Shown piece by piece: positions 8,022 through 16,250 of a stretch of 64,000 nt of DNA. Source of the DNA: Dactylosporangium vinaceum (GTDB lineage: Bacteria > Actinomycetota > Actinomycetes > Mycobacteriales > Micromonosporaceae); NCBI RefSeq assembly GCF_019904175.1, contig NZ_CP061913.1:4774001-4838000 (forward strand), written 5' to 3'. The notes beneath the pieces are model-generated. The model saw nothing but the letters and a program-made list of their open reading frames with translations. It did not search any database and was not told the origin of the DNA. Each line of letters starts with the position of its first letter. Within the stretch, counting starts at the first letter, position 1. The translations under genes and the position numbers were made by a program.

Positions 8022-9217
8022 CATACCGGACACTCGGCGAGTCGGCCTGGGCGTGGGTGCTGGACCAGGTCCAGGACTCCGACGGGCCGTGGCTGCCGGT
8101 ATCGGTTCCCGGCGCGCTCGCCGGTGACCGGGACTCGCTGTACGCCGGGATCGCCGGCCTCGCGCCGGTGCTGGCCGAGATCCGGCAGTATCGCGCGCCG
8201 ACGGCTCGCGAGTCGGCGCTGGCGGAGGCGATCGTGGCCCGCCTCGCCCGGGAGGCGGCGACGCGGACCGACGTGTCGCTGTTCGACGGGCTGGCCGGGG
8301 ACGCGACGGCGCTGCGGCTGCTCGACCCCGGCCGGGTCCCGGCGCTCGACGTGGCGCCGCCGGAGTACCACGACATCATCTCCGGCACGGCGGGTGTGCT
8401 GCTGACGCAGTCCTGGCTCGGGGTCGACACCGGCACGCTGCCCGACGCGCTCGTCGCCGGGGCCGAGCCGGCGCCCGGCGGGCTCGACTGGCGGATGAAG
8501 CCCGGCTACCGGTCCAGCTCCCCGAACTACTCGCACGGCACCGCGGGCGTCGCCACCGCGCTCGCCCTCACCGGCCGGGTCGACGCCGCCGTCCAGGGCG
8601 TGTCGCACCTGCTCGCCATCGCGGACCTGTCCGGCGGCGGGTTCGTCCTGGAGCACACCATCCCGCGCTCCACGCGGGAGGTGGAGCCGGTGACGTACAC
8701 CTGGTGCCACGGACCGGCCGGCACCTCCCACGTCTTCGCCGCCCTGGCCCACGCCGGCGTCGAGTCGGTCGGCGGCTACGCGGTCGACGACCTGCGCCGC
8801 CGGTGCCTGCACTCGACGCTGTCATCGGGGATCCCGGAGCGGTTGCGACCGGGTTTCTGGGACAACGACGGGCGCTGCTGCGGTACCGCGGGCGTCGGCG
8901 ACATCCTCCTGGACGCCTACCAGTCCCTGGGTGACGAGCGCTACCTCGACGGTGCCCGCCGGATGGGCGACGCCCTGGTCGAGCGGGCCGTCGACGGGCG
9001 ATACTGGCGGTTCGTGGAGTACCGCAGCGAGGAGCCGCTGCTCCCGCCGGGCACCGGCTGGATGCAGGGCGCCGCCGGAATCGCCGCGTTCCTGCTGCGC
9101 CTGGAGCGCGTCCTCGACCGTGGTCCGAGCGCCCCGATCGTGGACCGGCCGGACAACTGGTTCGCCGTGCCGGCCGGTCTGCGGGTGACGACGGCATCGG
9201 CGGACCGGTCCGCTTGA
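8018..9217 (+). CDS. LanC-like protein
   Basis: A 399-residue protein with the alpha/alpha-toroid signature of lanthionine cyclases: ISGTAGVLL, NYSHGTAGVATALAL (about residue 170), TYTWCHGPAGTSHVF (about 228), GRCCGTAGVGDILLDAY (about 287) and GWMQGAAGIAAFLLRLE. LanC enzymes bind zinc through Cys, Cys-His. Here the WCHG and CCG positions keep two Cys residues, but the second site reads CCG rather than CHG, so zinc ligation may differ. There is no LanB/LanM dehydratase domain and no obvious precursor peptide around it. It starts at a GTG overlapping the stop of the glycosyltransferase. It could be a stand-alone LanC-like protein with an unrelated role, perhaps on sugars or glutathione-type thiols. 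Confidence 0.85.
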   Translation: MTYRTLGESAWAWVLDQVQDSDGPWLPVSVPGALAGDRDSLYAGIAGLAPVLAEIRQYRAPTARESALAEAIVARLAREAATRTDVSLFDGLAGDATALRLLDPGRVPALDVAPPEYHDIISGTAGVLLTQSWLGVDTGTLPDALVAGAEPAPGGLDWRMKPGYRSSSPNYSHGTAGVATALALTGRVDAAVQGVSHLLAIADLSGGGFVLEHTIPRSTREVEPVTYTWCHGPAGTSHVFAALAHAGVESVGGYAVDDLRRRCLHSTLSSGIPERLRPGFWDNDGRCCGTAGVGDILLDAYQSLGDERYLDGARRMGDALVERAVDGRYWRFVEYRSEEPLLPPGTGWMQGAAGIAAFLLRLERVLDRGPSAPIVDRPDNWFAVPAGLRVTTASADRSA

Positions 9218-9281
9218 TCACCGCGGCCGTCACTGCCGGCCGCAGATGCGTGACCGCCGCCACGGCGGGTATCCGTCGGCC

Positions 9282-9407
9282 ATGCGAATCGGCAACGTCG
9301 AAGTGCGCGTGATGGGCGGCCCGCTGGGCTGCCTGCTGATGATCCTGGGCTCACTGCTGCTGTCGGTGCTGTGCACGCTCGGCGCGAACCTGCTGCTGCG
9401 GCGCTGA
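9282..9407 (+). CDS. 41-residue small membrane protein
   Basis: ATG to TGA encodes 41 residues: a short polar start (MRIGNVEVRVMGG), then one hydrophobic helix (LGCLLMILGSLLLSVLCTLG) and a basic end (LLLRR). This layout is common among conserved tiny proteins of actinomycetes. Orientation suggests a type I or tail-anchored single-pass peptide. It follows the LanC-like gene by 64 bp and runs toward the TetR gene, with only 3 bp between the two stop codons. Function unknown. Confidence 0.6.
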   Translation: MRIGNVEVRVMGGPLGCLLMILGSLLLSVLCTLGANLLLRR

Positions 9408-9410
9408 GCG

Positions 9411-9980
9411 CTACCGCGCGACGATCGTCACGAGGGTGTCCAGCAGCTCCTCGGCGGACGTGTGCCACTTCTCCTGGTTGAGGTGGCCGGAGACGGTCAT
9501 GCCGATGATGCCGTGGACGCTTGTCATGAGCAGCGCGCCGTAGCGGTGGGCGTCCGCCGCGCCGACCACCTCGGTGACGATCGCCAGGAACTCGTCCTGG
9601 CTGCGCTGCGCCGCGCGGACCACCGCCTCCGGGTCGCCGGCCGGGGTCATGAACATCTGCTGGTACAGGTGGGGGTGGCCGCGTCCGACGGCCATCAGCC
9701 CGGCCAGGCCGGTGCGCAGCTTCTCGGCCGGCGAGCGGTCCGGGTCGGCGCGCAGGGCGTGCACCTGCTCGCCGAGCCGGTCCCACGCCTCGGCCGCGAC
9801 CGCGGTGAGCAGGCTCTCCTTGTCGGGGAAGTGCCCGTAGGGCGCGCCCCGGCTCACACCCGCACGGGCCCCGACCTCGCGCAGCGTCACGGCGTCGGGC
9901 CCGCCCTCGTCGAGCAGCGCGGCGGCGGCGTCGAGCAGGGCGCGGCGGGTGGCGGCGGCGGCTTTGGCACGGGCGACCAT
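9411..9980 (-). CDS. TetR-family repressor
   Basis: A 189-residue TetR regulator. The N-terminal helix-turn-helix is DAVTLREVGARAGVSRGAPYGHF, about residues 28-52. The C-terminal domain (HLYQQMFMTP, ALLMTSVHGIIGMTVSGHL) is of the WHG/TetR_C_33 type. It is divergent from an SDR gene 51 bp away, with repeated GTCACATGAA half-sites in the gap. It therefore probably represses that SDR and itself, and is relieved by an unknown small molecule. Confidence 0.88.
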   Translation of the reverse strand: MVARAKAAAATRRALLDAAAALLDEGGPDAVTLREVGARAGVSRGAPYGHFPDKESLLTAVAAEAWDRLGEQVHALRADPDRSPAEKLRTGLAGLMAVGRGHPHLYQQMFMTPAGDPEAVVRAAQRSQDEFLAIVTEVVGAADAHRYGALLMTSVHGIIGMTVSGHLNQEKWHTSAEELLDTLVTIVAR

Positions 9981-9995
9981 GCACCCATTCTACGG

Positions 9996-10049
9996 TTGAC
10001 GCTGTCACATGAAACGCGTACCTTCATTCATATGACAACGTCACATGAA
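9996..10049. promoter_or_regulatory. SDR promoter with TetR half-sites
   Basis: TTGACG (9996-10001) and TACCTT (10019-10024) are separated by 17 nt and would start transcription at about 10031-10032, the A of the SDR ATG, giving a leaderless mRNA. An inverted repeat, TGTCACATGAA (10003-10013) and TTCATATGACA (10027-10037), matches at 10 of 11 positions and spans spacer and start codon. A third direct copy, GTCACATGAA, lies at 10040-10049. These are the likely operators of the divergent TetR protein. Confidence 0.65.
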
Positions 10050-10907
10050 ATCGTCGTCGTGACCGGCGCCTCGACAGGCATGGGCGCGGCCACCGCCCGC
10101 GAGCTGGCCCGGCAGGGCTACCACGTGCTGGCCGGGGTCCGCCGCGAGCGCGACGGCGACGCCCTCCGCGCGGCCGGCGTCGAGCCGGTCATCCTCGACA
10201 TCACCGACGCCGACCAGATCGCCGCCCTGGCCGCCCGGGTCGACGGCGCCACCGTCCGGGCCCTGGTCAACAACGCCGGCATCGCCGTCAACGCGCCGGT
10301 CGAGGCCCTGCCGCTGGCCGACTGGCGCCGCCTGTTCGAGGTCAACCTGTTCGGGCACGTCGCCGTCACCCAGGCGCTGCTGCCGGCCCTCCTGCGCAGC
10401 CGCGGCCGGATCGTCAACATCAGCTCACTGGGCGGGCGCGTCGCCATGCCCGCCTACGGCGCCTACGCGGGGAGCAAGTTCGCGCTCGAGGCCGTCAGCG
10501 ATGCGCTGCGCCAGGAGCTCGCCCCGCACGGCGTCCAGGTCGTGATCGTCGAGCCCGGCGGCGTGCAGACGGCGATGAACGGCCGCGGCGCCGCGGCCGC
10601 CGTCGGCCTGGCCGCCGCCATGACGGACCCGCAGCGCCGGCGCTACGGCAGCCTGATGCAGGCGGTCGTCGCGCACGCCGACGCGTTCACGAAGGCCGGC
10701 CGCTCCGCCGACGCCGCCGCCCGGGTCATCGCGAAGGCCGCGACCACCCCCCGCCCGCGCAGCCGCTACACGATCGGCCGCGACGCCGCCGTCCTCACCC
10801 GCCTGGCCCGCGTCCTGCCCGGCCGCCTGCTGGACCGGCTCGTGGCCGCCGACCTGCGCCGGCACTTCCCGAAGGACACCCGCGGAGCAGTCGCCGCCCG
10901 CGCGTGA
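10032..10907 (+). CDS. SDR oxidoreductase
   Basis: A 291-residue classical short-chain dehydrogenase. VVTGASTGMGAATA is the nucleotide-binding TGxxxGxG motif, NNAGIA follows, the catalytic Ser lies in NISSLGG, and YGAYAGSKFALE supplies the Tyr and Lys. VEPGGVQTAM is the post-Rossmann strand. The tail of about 60 residues (VLTRLARVLPGRLLDRLV) is typical of the oxidoreductases often sold as 'SDR family' drug- or lipid-modifying enzymes next to TetR genes. Substrate unknown. Its start ATG is probably the first transcribed base. Confidence 0.88.
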   Translation: MTTSHEIVVVTGASTGMGAATARELARQGYHVLAGVRRERDGDALRAAGVEPVILDITDADQIAALAARVDGATVRALVNNAGIAVNAPVEALPLADWRRLFEVNLFGHVAVTQALLPALLRSRGRIVNISSLGGRVAMPAYGAYAGSKFALEAVSDALRQELAPHGVQVVIVEPGGVQTAMNGRGAAAAVGLAAAMTDPQRRRYGSLMQAVVAHADAFTKAGRSADAAARVIAKAATTPRPRSRYTIGRDAAVLTRLARVLPGRLLDRLVAADLRRHFPKDTRGAVAARA

Positions 10908-10929
10908 GCCGTCGGCTACCGTTCGTGGC

Positions 10930-11808
10930 GTGACTGCGCACGAGCTCGACGATCCGGTGGGGGCGTCGCTACGGGGACGCCACGCGCACCTCGCCCGCCG
11001 GGCCGGGTCGGCGGCCACCTACGTCGACGGGGTCTCGACGTTCGCCGCGGTGCCGGCGGAGCCGGTGGCGGCCGACTGGGACGACCTGGCCCGCCTGCTC
11101 GGGCCCGGAGCATTCGCCGACCTGTTCAGTGCCGCGGTGACGCCGCCCGGGGACTGGGAGCCGGTGTTCGAGCTCGACGGTTTCCAGATGGTGCTCGACC
11201 GGCCGGCCACCGGCCCGGCCGGAGCGGAGCCTTCTGCGGCGGCGCTCTCTGCGGCGGGCTCGGCGGCGGCGCTCTCTGCGGCGGGCTCGGCGGCGGCACT
11301 CTCTGCGGCGGCTTCGTCGGCGGTGGTCTCGTCGGCGGTGCTCTCTGCGGCGGGCTCGGCGGCGGTGGTCTCGGCGGCGGGCTCGGCGGCGGCGCGGCCG
11401 GCGTTGGTGCGGCTTGGACTGGCGGATGTGCCGGACATGCTGGCGCTGACCGAGCAGGCGCGACCGGGGCCGTTCTGGGCGCGGACCATCGAGATGGGTG
11501 CCTTCTGCGGTGTGCGCGAGGAGGGTGCGCTGGTGGCCATGGCCGGGGAGCGCCTCGCACCGCCCGGCTGGACGGAGATCAGCGCCGTGTGCACCGCACC
11601 GCACGCCCGCGGCCGGGGCCTGGCCGAGCGGGTGGTCCGGCGCGCGATCGACGGGATTCTCGGGCGGGGCGAGCGGGTCCTGCTCCACGTCGCCGCGGCG
11701 AACACGGGGGCGATCCGGCTGTACGAGCGGCTGGGGTTCGTCGTGCGCCGTCCGGTCCGCTTCCACGGCTACCGGGTGCCGCCGGAGCCGCTCAGGCCAG
11801 CTGCTTGA
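10930..11808 (+). CDS. GNAT acetyltransferase with Ala/Ser repeat linker
   Basis: A 292-residue N-acetyltransferase of the FR47-like class. The C-terminal GNAT fold shows MGAFCGVREEGALVAMAGE, EISAVCTAPHARGRGLAERV (acetyl-CoA loop), HVAAANTGAIRLYERLGF and a closing basic strand. The N-terminal domain (residues 1-95) is joined to it by about 55 residues of AAALSAAGS-type repeat encoded by a tandem DNA repeat. Without that insert the protein would match the usual length of about 235. Start GTG. Substrate unknown. Its 3' end overlaps the convergent GNAT gene by 17 bp. Confidence 0.85.
   Translation: MTAHELDDPVGASLRGRHAHLARRAGSAATYVDGVSTFAAVPAEPVAADWDDLARLLGPGAFADLFSAAVTPPGDWEPVFELDGFQMVLDRPATGPAGAEPSAAALSAAGSAAALSAAGSAAALSAAASSAVVSSAVLSAAGSAAVVSAAGSAAARPALVRLGLADVPDMLALTEQARPGPFWARTIEMGAFCGVREEGALVAMAGERLAPPGWTEISAVCTAPHARGRGLAERVVRRAIDGILGRGERVLLHVAAANTGAIRLYERLGFVVRRPVRFHGYRVPPEPLRPAA
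11232..11397 (+). repeat. 27-bp in-frame tandem repeat
   Basis: Near-perfect copies of a 27-bp unit (core CTCTCTGCGGCGGGCTCG) encode AAALSAAGS repeats within the acetyltransferase, then degenerate into TCGTCGGCGGTG-type units. The period is a multiple of three, so the frame is kept. Confidence 0.85.
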
Positions 11809-12292
11809 TCAGGAACCGGCACGGGTCGGCGACCTCGTGGCGGCCGGTCTCGTCGGTGTAGTGGTAGAAGTCCATGTAGTGCAGGTCCGTCTCCCGATAG
11901 CCGAGGCGCAGGTAGAGGGCCGCCGCCCGCGGGTTGCCGTCGTCGACGCCGAGCCCGATCTGCCGGCAGCCGCGCTGCGTGGCAAGCGTCTCGGCGGCCC
12001 GGATCAGCGCGGTCCCGATACCCTGCGACTGCCACGCCGCGGCGACCGCCAGGGCGTTGATCTCCGGGCAGCCGGGGAAGCGCGCCCGCACCGGCTCCGC
12101 ATGGCCGCCGTCCCAGAGCAGCGAGGCGTGGCCGATCGGCTCGCCGCCCACGAACGCCAGCAGGTACGTGCCGTGCCCCGCGATCTGTCGCGCATACCGA
12201 GCATCGTGGTACCGGTTACGCCCCGTCGGCAACCGCCGCTCCAACGCGGCCAGGTCAGCTTCGCGGGCGGGTCGGATAAGCATCTCCGGCAT
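11792..12292 (-). CDS. GNAT N-acetyltransferase
   Basis: A 166-residue single-domain GNAT protein. MLIRPAREADLAALE opens the fold, YLLAFVGGEPIGHASLLWD is the central sheet, INALAVAAAWQSQGIGTALI holds the acetyl-CoA-binding Q/RxxGxG/A loop, and VDDGNPRAAALYLRLGYRE is the closing motif. It is close to RimI-like enzymes in form, but the substrate cannot be told. The start ATG (12290-12292) has AGGG about 9 nt upstream. It is convergent with the other GNAT gene. Confidence 0.85.
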   Translation of the reverse strand: MPEMLIRPAREADLAALERRLPTGRNRYHDARYARQIAGHGTYLLAFVGGEPIGHASLLWDGGHAEPVRARFPGCPEINALAVAAAWQSQGIGTALIRAAETLATQRGCRQIGLGVDDGNPRAAALYLRLGYRETDLHYMDFYHYTDETGRHEVADPCRFLIKQLA

Positions 12293-13217
12293 ACCGCCGA
12301 CCCTATCCGGCCCGCCCGCACCGGGCCGGAGCGGTGACAACCACGATTGACACCCGCAAATTGCGCGGCGGGCTCGGCGCGGACGGTGCTCGCCCACGAG
12401 ACGAACACCGTCCACAGTGCGCGTCCACGCAAACGCACAGCACCCCGCACATAAACGCATACTGCCGCCGCTGCTCAGGGCGCGCCTCGCATGCCCGCAG
12501 CCCATCTGCGCCCAGACACGCAGCCGCGTCGCCCGGCCAAGCGAGCGGCGTAGCCATCCACGCGCCGCTGACCACGCAACGTTTACGGCAGTCACTGGGC
12601 GATGCCGACCACGCGAACGCACATCTGGCGCCACGTGGACGCGCATCTCACGCGGGCACCACGTGCATCGCTGTCCGCCGCGTGCAGAGCAGGCCGGGCG
12701 AACGAGCATCCTGGGTCCTGCGTAGCGACGGAAATGTGCACCCGCTCACGTGCGAAGTTGCAACCGCGCAGACCGGCCGACCCAGACGCGCAACTCGCTT
12801 GCATGCGAAGTTGCAAGCGCACAAGCGCACAAGCGCACAAGCGCACAAACGCACGAACATGCAGACGCGCGAAAGTCCGACTGCTCGAGCGTCCGACTGC
12901 GCGAGCGTCCGACTGTGCGAGCGTCCGACTGTGCGAGCGTCCGACTGCGCGAACGCCCAGCCGTGCGCACGTCGACTGCGCGAGCGCCCAGCCGTGCGAG
13001 CGCCCAGCCGTGCGAGCGCCCAGCCGTGCGAACGTGTAGACGTGTGCGAATGTGCAGAACGACCGAGCTGAGCGCGTAAAGGTGCGTCTGCTCCTGAATG
13101 AAGACGTGCGAACAGTCGCGTTCGTGCAAGTGGATGCGTGCGGCCGCTCACATGTGGGCGGCCGCGCGTAAGTGTGCGTGTGTTTGGCGACAGTGGGTGT
13201 ATGTGTGGCGGCGTCTG
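12293..13217. other. 925-bp gene-free region with repeats
   Basis: No coding frame with protein-like composition is seen here. The stretch is less G+C-rich than its surroundings and full of short repeats. AAGCGCAC-type octamers recur at 12809-12851, and a 16-bp array covers 12869-13043. GTGCG/GCGCAC words are dense throughout. It lies upstream of a minus-strand GNAT gene and downstream of a fadE gene, so it may hold the former's promoter, but no clear -35/-10 pair was found. Confidence 0.6.
12869..13043. repeat. 16-bp tandem array, about 11 units
   Basis: Units such as GCGAGCGTCCGACTGT (12901-12916, 12917-12932) shade into GCGAGCGCCCAGCCGT (three copies at 12980-13027). All are 16 bp except one of 15 bp. 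There are no unique spacers, so this is a minisatellite rather than a CRISPR array. The period is not a multiple of three, consistent with non-coding DNA. Confidence 0.85.
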
Positions 13218-14243
13218 TTAATGCGCGAGCGCGTGGGGCAGGAGTTGGCGGCGGAGGGTGGGTGGGGCGCCGAAGAGGAGGTGGTTGGTTGTGGCGCGTT
13301 TCAGGTAGCGGTGGGCGGGGTGTTCCCAGGTGAAGCCGATGCCGCCCAGCAGCTGGATCGACTCGCGGGTGATCGTCCAGGCGGCCTCGGTGGCGGTCAG
13401 TTTGGCCAGGGGAGCGGCGGTGGCGAACTCCGGGGTGCCGAAGGTGCGCAGGGCGTAGCGGGCGGTCGAGGTCGCCTGTTCGTGCATGACGTACAGGTCG
13501 GCCACCCGGTGGCGGAGGGCCTGGAACGAGGCCAGCGGCACGCCGAACTGGTGGCGGCTGCGCAGGTGGTCCACAGTGGACTGTAGTGAGGCCCGGGCCA
13601 CGCCGATGGACTCCGCGGCCAGGAGGGCGTGCATGACGGCCAGGGCGTGGGCGGCGCCGGCCCGGGCGACCCGCCGGGCCGGGGTGGCGGTGAGGATCAG
13701 GGTGGCCTGGCCGCGGGTGTCGTCGATGGTCGGCACCGGCTGGACCACGGCGGCGTCGGTCGCGTACAGGTCGCCGCCGGCCTCGACGATGAACACGCCG
13801 GCCGTGTCGCCGTCCAGGACGTGTTCGGCCCGGCCGTCCAGCAGGTGTGTGGCGTGGCCGTCCTGGACTGGGCCGGGCGCGGCCGGGCGGGCCTCGACGC
13901 CGCTGCCCAGGGCGAGCGCGGCGACCGTGCTGCCCTCGGCGAGCGCCGGCAGGAGGTCGGCCGCGGCCGGCTCGGACGGGTCCAGGGCCAGGGCGGCGGC
14001 CGTCGTGGACAGCAGCGGCGCCGACAGCAGCGCGGCGCCGGCCTCCTCCAGCGCGAGGCCGGCCTCGACCGGGGTGGCGCCGAAGCCGCCGTGCTCCTCG
14101 GTGATCGCCAGTGCGGTGAGGCCGAGCTCGCCGGTGAGCCTCGCCCAGCTGTAGCCGGGCGAGGCCAGGAAGGCGCGGACCGAGTCGCGCAGCGCCAGCT
14201 GCTCCGGCGTGAACTCGCCGGCGAACGCCGCGTCGATCTCCAC
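13218..14243 (-). CDS. acyl-CoA dehydrogenase, small-subunit type
   Basis: A 341-residue FAD acyl-CoA dehydrogenase of the divergent subunit type found in alpha2-beta2 steroid enzymes. FTPEQLALRDSVRAFLAS opens the N-terminal helical domain, LGLTALAITEEHGGFGATPVE follows, and the C-terminal four-helix domain has SRHQFGVPLASFQALRHRVAD, IQLLGGIGFTWEHPAHRYLKRA. The middle is shortened relative to ordinary members. The GTG at 14243 is preferred because AGGAG lies 8 nt upstream. It is last in an operon with fadE30, an SDR and an F420-type enzyme. It probably pairs with another FadE to desaturate a CoA ester from HIP. Confidence 0.85.
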   Translation of the reverse strand: MEIDAAFAGEFTPEQLALRDSVRAFLASPGYSWARLTGELGLTALAITEEHGGFGATPVEAGLALEEAGAALLSAPLLSTTAAALALDPSEPAAADLLPALAEGSTVAALALGSGVEARPAAPGPVQDGHATHLLDGRAEHVLDGDTAGVFIVEAGGDLYATDAAVVQPVPTIDDTRGQATLILTATPARRVARAGAAHALAVMHALLAAESIGVARASLQSTVDHLRSRHQFGVPLASFQALRHRVADLYVMHEQATSTARYALRTFGTPEFATAAPLAKLTATEAAWTITRESIQLLGGIGFTWEHPAHRYLKRATTNHLLFGAPPTLRRQLLPHALAH

Positions 14244-14254
14244 TGTGGACACTC

Positions 14255-15400
14255 CTACGCTCGGGGGACGCGGCCGAGGAGACGGTCGGCGATGATGTTG
14301 CGCTGGATCTCGTTCGAGCCGCCGTAGATGGTGTCGGCCCGGGTGAACAGGAACAGGCGCTGGGCGTCGGTGAGGTTGTAGGGCGCGGCCCGGGCAACTG
14401 TCGCCGCCGGGCCCTCGACGGTCAGGGCCAGCTCGCCCAGGTCGCGGTGCCAGGTGGCCCAGAGCAGCTTGGCGACCGAGGCGGCGATCGGGTCGGGCTC
14501 GGTCGCGCCGAGCGTGCGCAGTGCGTGGTGGCGCAGGCCCTGCAGGCCGGCCCAGGCTGCGGCGATCCGGTCGCTGACGATCGGATCCTCGAGGGTACCC
14601 GTGACCCGCGCCCGATCCACAATGGACTGCAGCTCCCGGGCGAAGCCCAGCTGCTGCCCGAGGGTGGCCACCCCGCGCTCGAAGGCCAGGGTGCTCGTCG
14701 CGACCTTCCAGCCGTCGCCGGGCGCGCCGACGACCAGGTCGGCGTCGGTCTCGGCCCCGTCGAAGAAGACCTCGTTGAACTCGGAGGTGCCGGTCAGCTG
14801 GACGATCGGCCGCACGTCGACTCCGGGCTGCCGCATCGGCACCAGCAGGTACGACAAACCGGCCTTGCGTTTGTGTTCGAAATCGGTGCGGGCGAGCACG
14901 AAGCACCAGTCGGCGATGTGCGCCAGCGACGTCCAGACCTTCTGGCCGGTGATGCGCCAGCGGTCGCCGGTGCGCTCGGCGCGGGTCTGCACGCCCGCGA
15001 GGTCGGAGCCGGCGCCCGGTTCGGAGTAGCCCTGGCACCACAGTTCGTCGGCGCGGGCGATCGGCGGCAGGAACCGGGACCGCTGCGCCTCGGTACCGTG
15101 AGCGATGAGCGTCGGCGCGAGCAGGTACTCGCCGATGTGGCTCAGGCGGCCGGGCCCGCCGGCCCGCGCGTACTCCTCGAAGAACACGACCTGCTCGGCG
15201 ACGGAGGCACCGCGACCGTACGGCCGCGGCCAGCCCAGCCCGATCCAGCCGGCCGCGCCGAGCGCTCGCTCCCACTCGGCGCGCAGCTCGAGGTGCTCGT
15301 GCTCGCGCCCGGGGCCGCCGCTGCCGACGAGCACCGCGAACCGGCCGGTGAGGTGCTCGGCCAGCCACGCCCGCACCTCCGCGCGGAACTCAGGCTCCAT
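14255..15400 (-). CDS. fadE30: acyl-CoA dehydrogenase FadE30
   Basis: A 381-residue acyl-CoA dehydrogenase that closely resembles mycobacterial FadE30, which introduces a double bond into the propionyl-CoA side chain of 5-hydroxy-HIP-CoA. Shared features are GGPGREHEHLELRAEWER near the N-terminus, LWCQGYSEPGAGSDLAGVQT (FAD and substrate contact), GQKVWTSLAHIADWCFVLAR, EFNEVFFDGAETDADLVVG, FERGVATLGQQ and YGGSNEIQRNIIADRLLG. The start ATG overlaps the end of the upstream SDR by 11 bp. The operon runs from the KstR2-like operator at 17.1 kb. Confidence 0.88.
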   Translation of the reverse strand: MEPEFRAEVRAWLAEHLTGRFAVLVGSGGPGREHEHLELRAEWERALGAAGWIGLGWPRPYGRGASVAEQVVFFEEYARAGGPGRLSHIGEYLLAPTLIAHGTEAQRSRFLPPIARADELWCQGYSEPGAGSDLAGVQTRAERTGDRWRITGQKVWTSLAHIADWCFVLARTDFEHKRKAGLSYLLVPMRQPGVDVRPIVQLTGTSEFNEVFFDGAETDADLVVGAPGDGWKVATSTLAFERGVATLGQQLGFARELQSIVDRARVTGTLEDPIVSDRIAAAWAGLQGLRHHALRTLGATEPDPIAASVAKLLWATWHRDLGELALTVEGPAATVARAAPYNLTDAQRLFLFTRADTIYGGSNEIQRNIIADRLLGRVPRA

Positions 15401-16250
15401 ACACGGCCGCCGGCTGAGGTGCCCGGGTGAGCAGGTCGCGCACGACGGGGCCGAGCTCGTTCGGGTCCCAACGGCGCCCGGCGTCGGTGGCCGGGCCGTG
15501 CTGCCAGCCGTCGGCGATGCTCACGCTGCCGCCGGAGACCTCGAAGACGCGGCCGGTGACGAAGCCGGCCTCCGGCGACGCGAGCCAGACGACAAGCGGT
15601 GAGACGTTCTCGGGGGCCATCGCGTCGAAGCCGGTGTCGGGCGCGCGCATGGCGTCGGCGAACACGTCGGCCGTCATCGGGGTGCGGGCGCTGGGGGCGA
15701 TGGCGTTGACGGTGACGCCGTAGCGCTCCAGCTCGGCCGCGGCCACCACCGTGACGGCGGCGATGGCGGCCTTCGCGGCGCTGTAGTTCACCTGCCCGAC
15801 GTTACCCATGAGCCCGGCGCCGGAGGTGGTGTTCACGATGCGCGCGGCGACCGGCGTGCCGGCCTTCGCGAGCCCCTTCCAGTACGCGGACGCGTGCCGC
15901 AGCGGCGCGAAGTGGCCCTTGAGGTTGACCCGGATCGCGTCGTCCCACTCGGCTTCGGTCATGTTGGTGACCATCCGGTCGCGGGTCATCCCGGCGTTGT
16001 TGACGAGCGCGTCGAGGCGCCCGGTTGCGGCCACCGCCCGCTGCACGACGGACGCGGCGAAGTCCCAGTCGGCGATGTCGCCGGGCACCGCGGTCACCGT
16101 GGCGCCGGCCGTGGCACACTCCGCCGCGACCGCGTCGAGCCGTTCGGCGCCGAGGTCGTTGAGCACGACGTGATACCCGGCGGCGCCGAACGCGAGCGCG
16201 TGCGCGCGGCCGAGCCCCTGCCCGGCGCCGGTGATGACGACGGTTCTCAT
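15390..16250 (-). CDS. SDR, 3-hydroxyacyl-CoA dehydrogenase type
   Basis: A 286-residue short-chain dehydrogenase like the HSD17B4-type SDR beside mycobacterial HIP genes (Rv3548c-like). VVITGAGQGLGRAHALAFG binds NAD(P), NNAGMTRDRMVTNMTEAEWD follows, NTTSGAGLMGN gives the Ser, NYSAAKAAIAAVT the Tyr and Lys. The C-terminal SGGSVSIADGW closes the fold. It probably oxidises a 3-hydroxyacyl-CoA intermediate of ring degradation. It is coupled by ATGA to the upstream F420-type gene and overlaps fadE30 by 11 bp. Confidence 0.88.
   Translation of the reverse strand: MRTVVITGAGQGLGRAHALAFGAAGYHVVLNDLGAERLDAVAAECATAGATVTAVPGDIADWDFAASVVQRAVAATGRLDALVNNAGMTRDRMVTNMTEAEWDDAIRVNLKGHFAPLRHASAYWKGLAKAGTPVAARIVNTTSGAGLMGNVGQVNYSAAKAAIAAVTVVAAAELERYGVTVNAIAPSARTPMTADVFADAMRAPDTGFDAMAPENVSPLVVWLASPEAGFVTGRVFEVSGGSVSIADGWQHGPATDAGRRWDPNELGPVVRDLLTRAPQPAAVYGA

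Noticed and set aside
12869-13043. CRISPR array
   Set aside because: Units are contiguous 16-mers with no spacers and no cas genes are in the window.
12600-13150. Repeat-rich frames in the 12.3-13.2 kb gap that read as Arg/Ala/Cys/Ser-rich proteins
   Set aside because: All frames look alike, change composition with each repeat unit and show no start with a ribosome-binding site.
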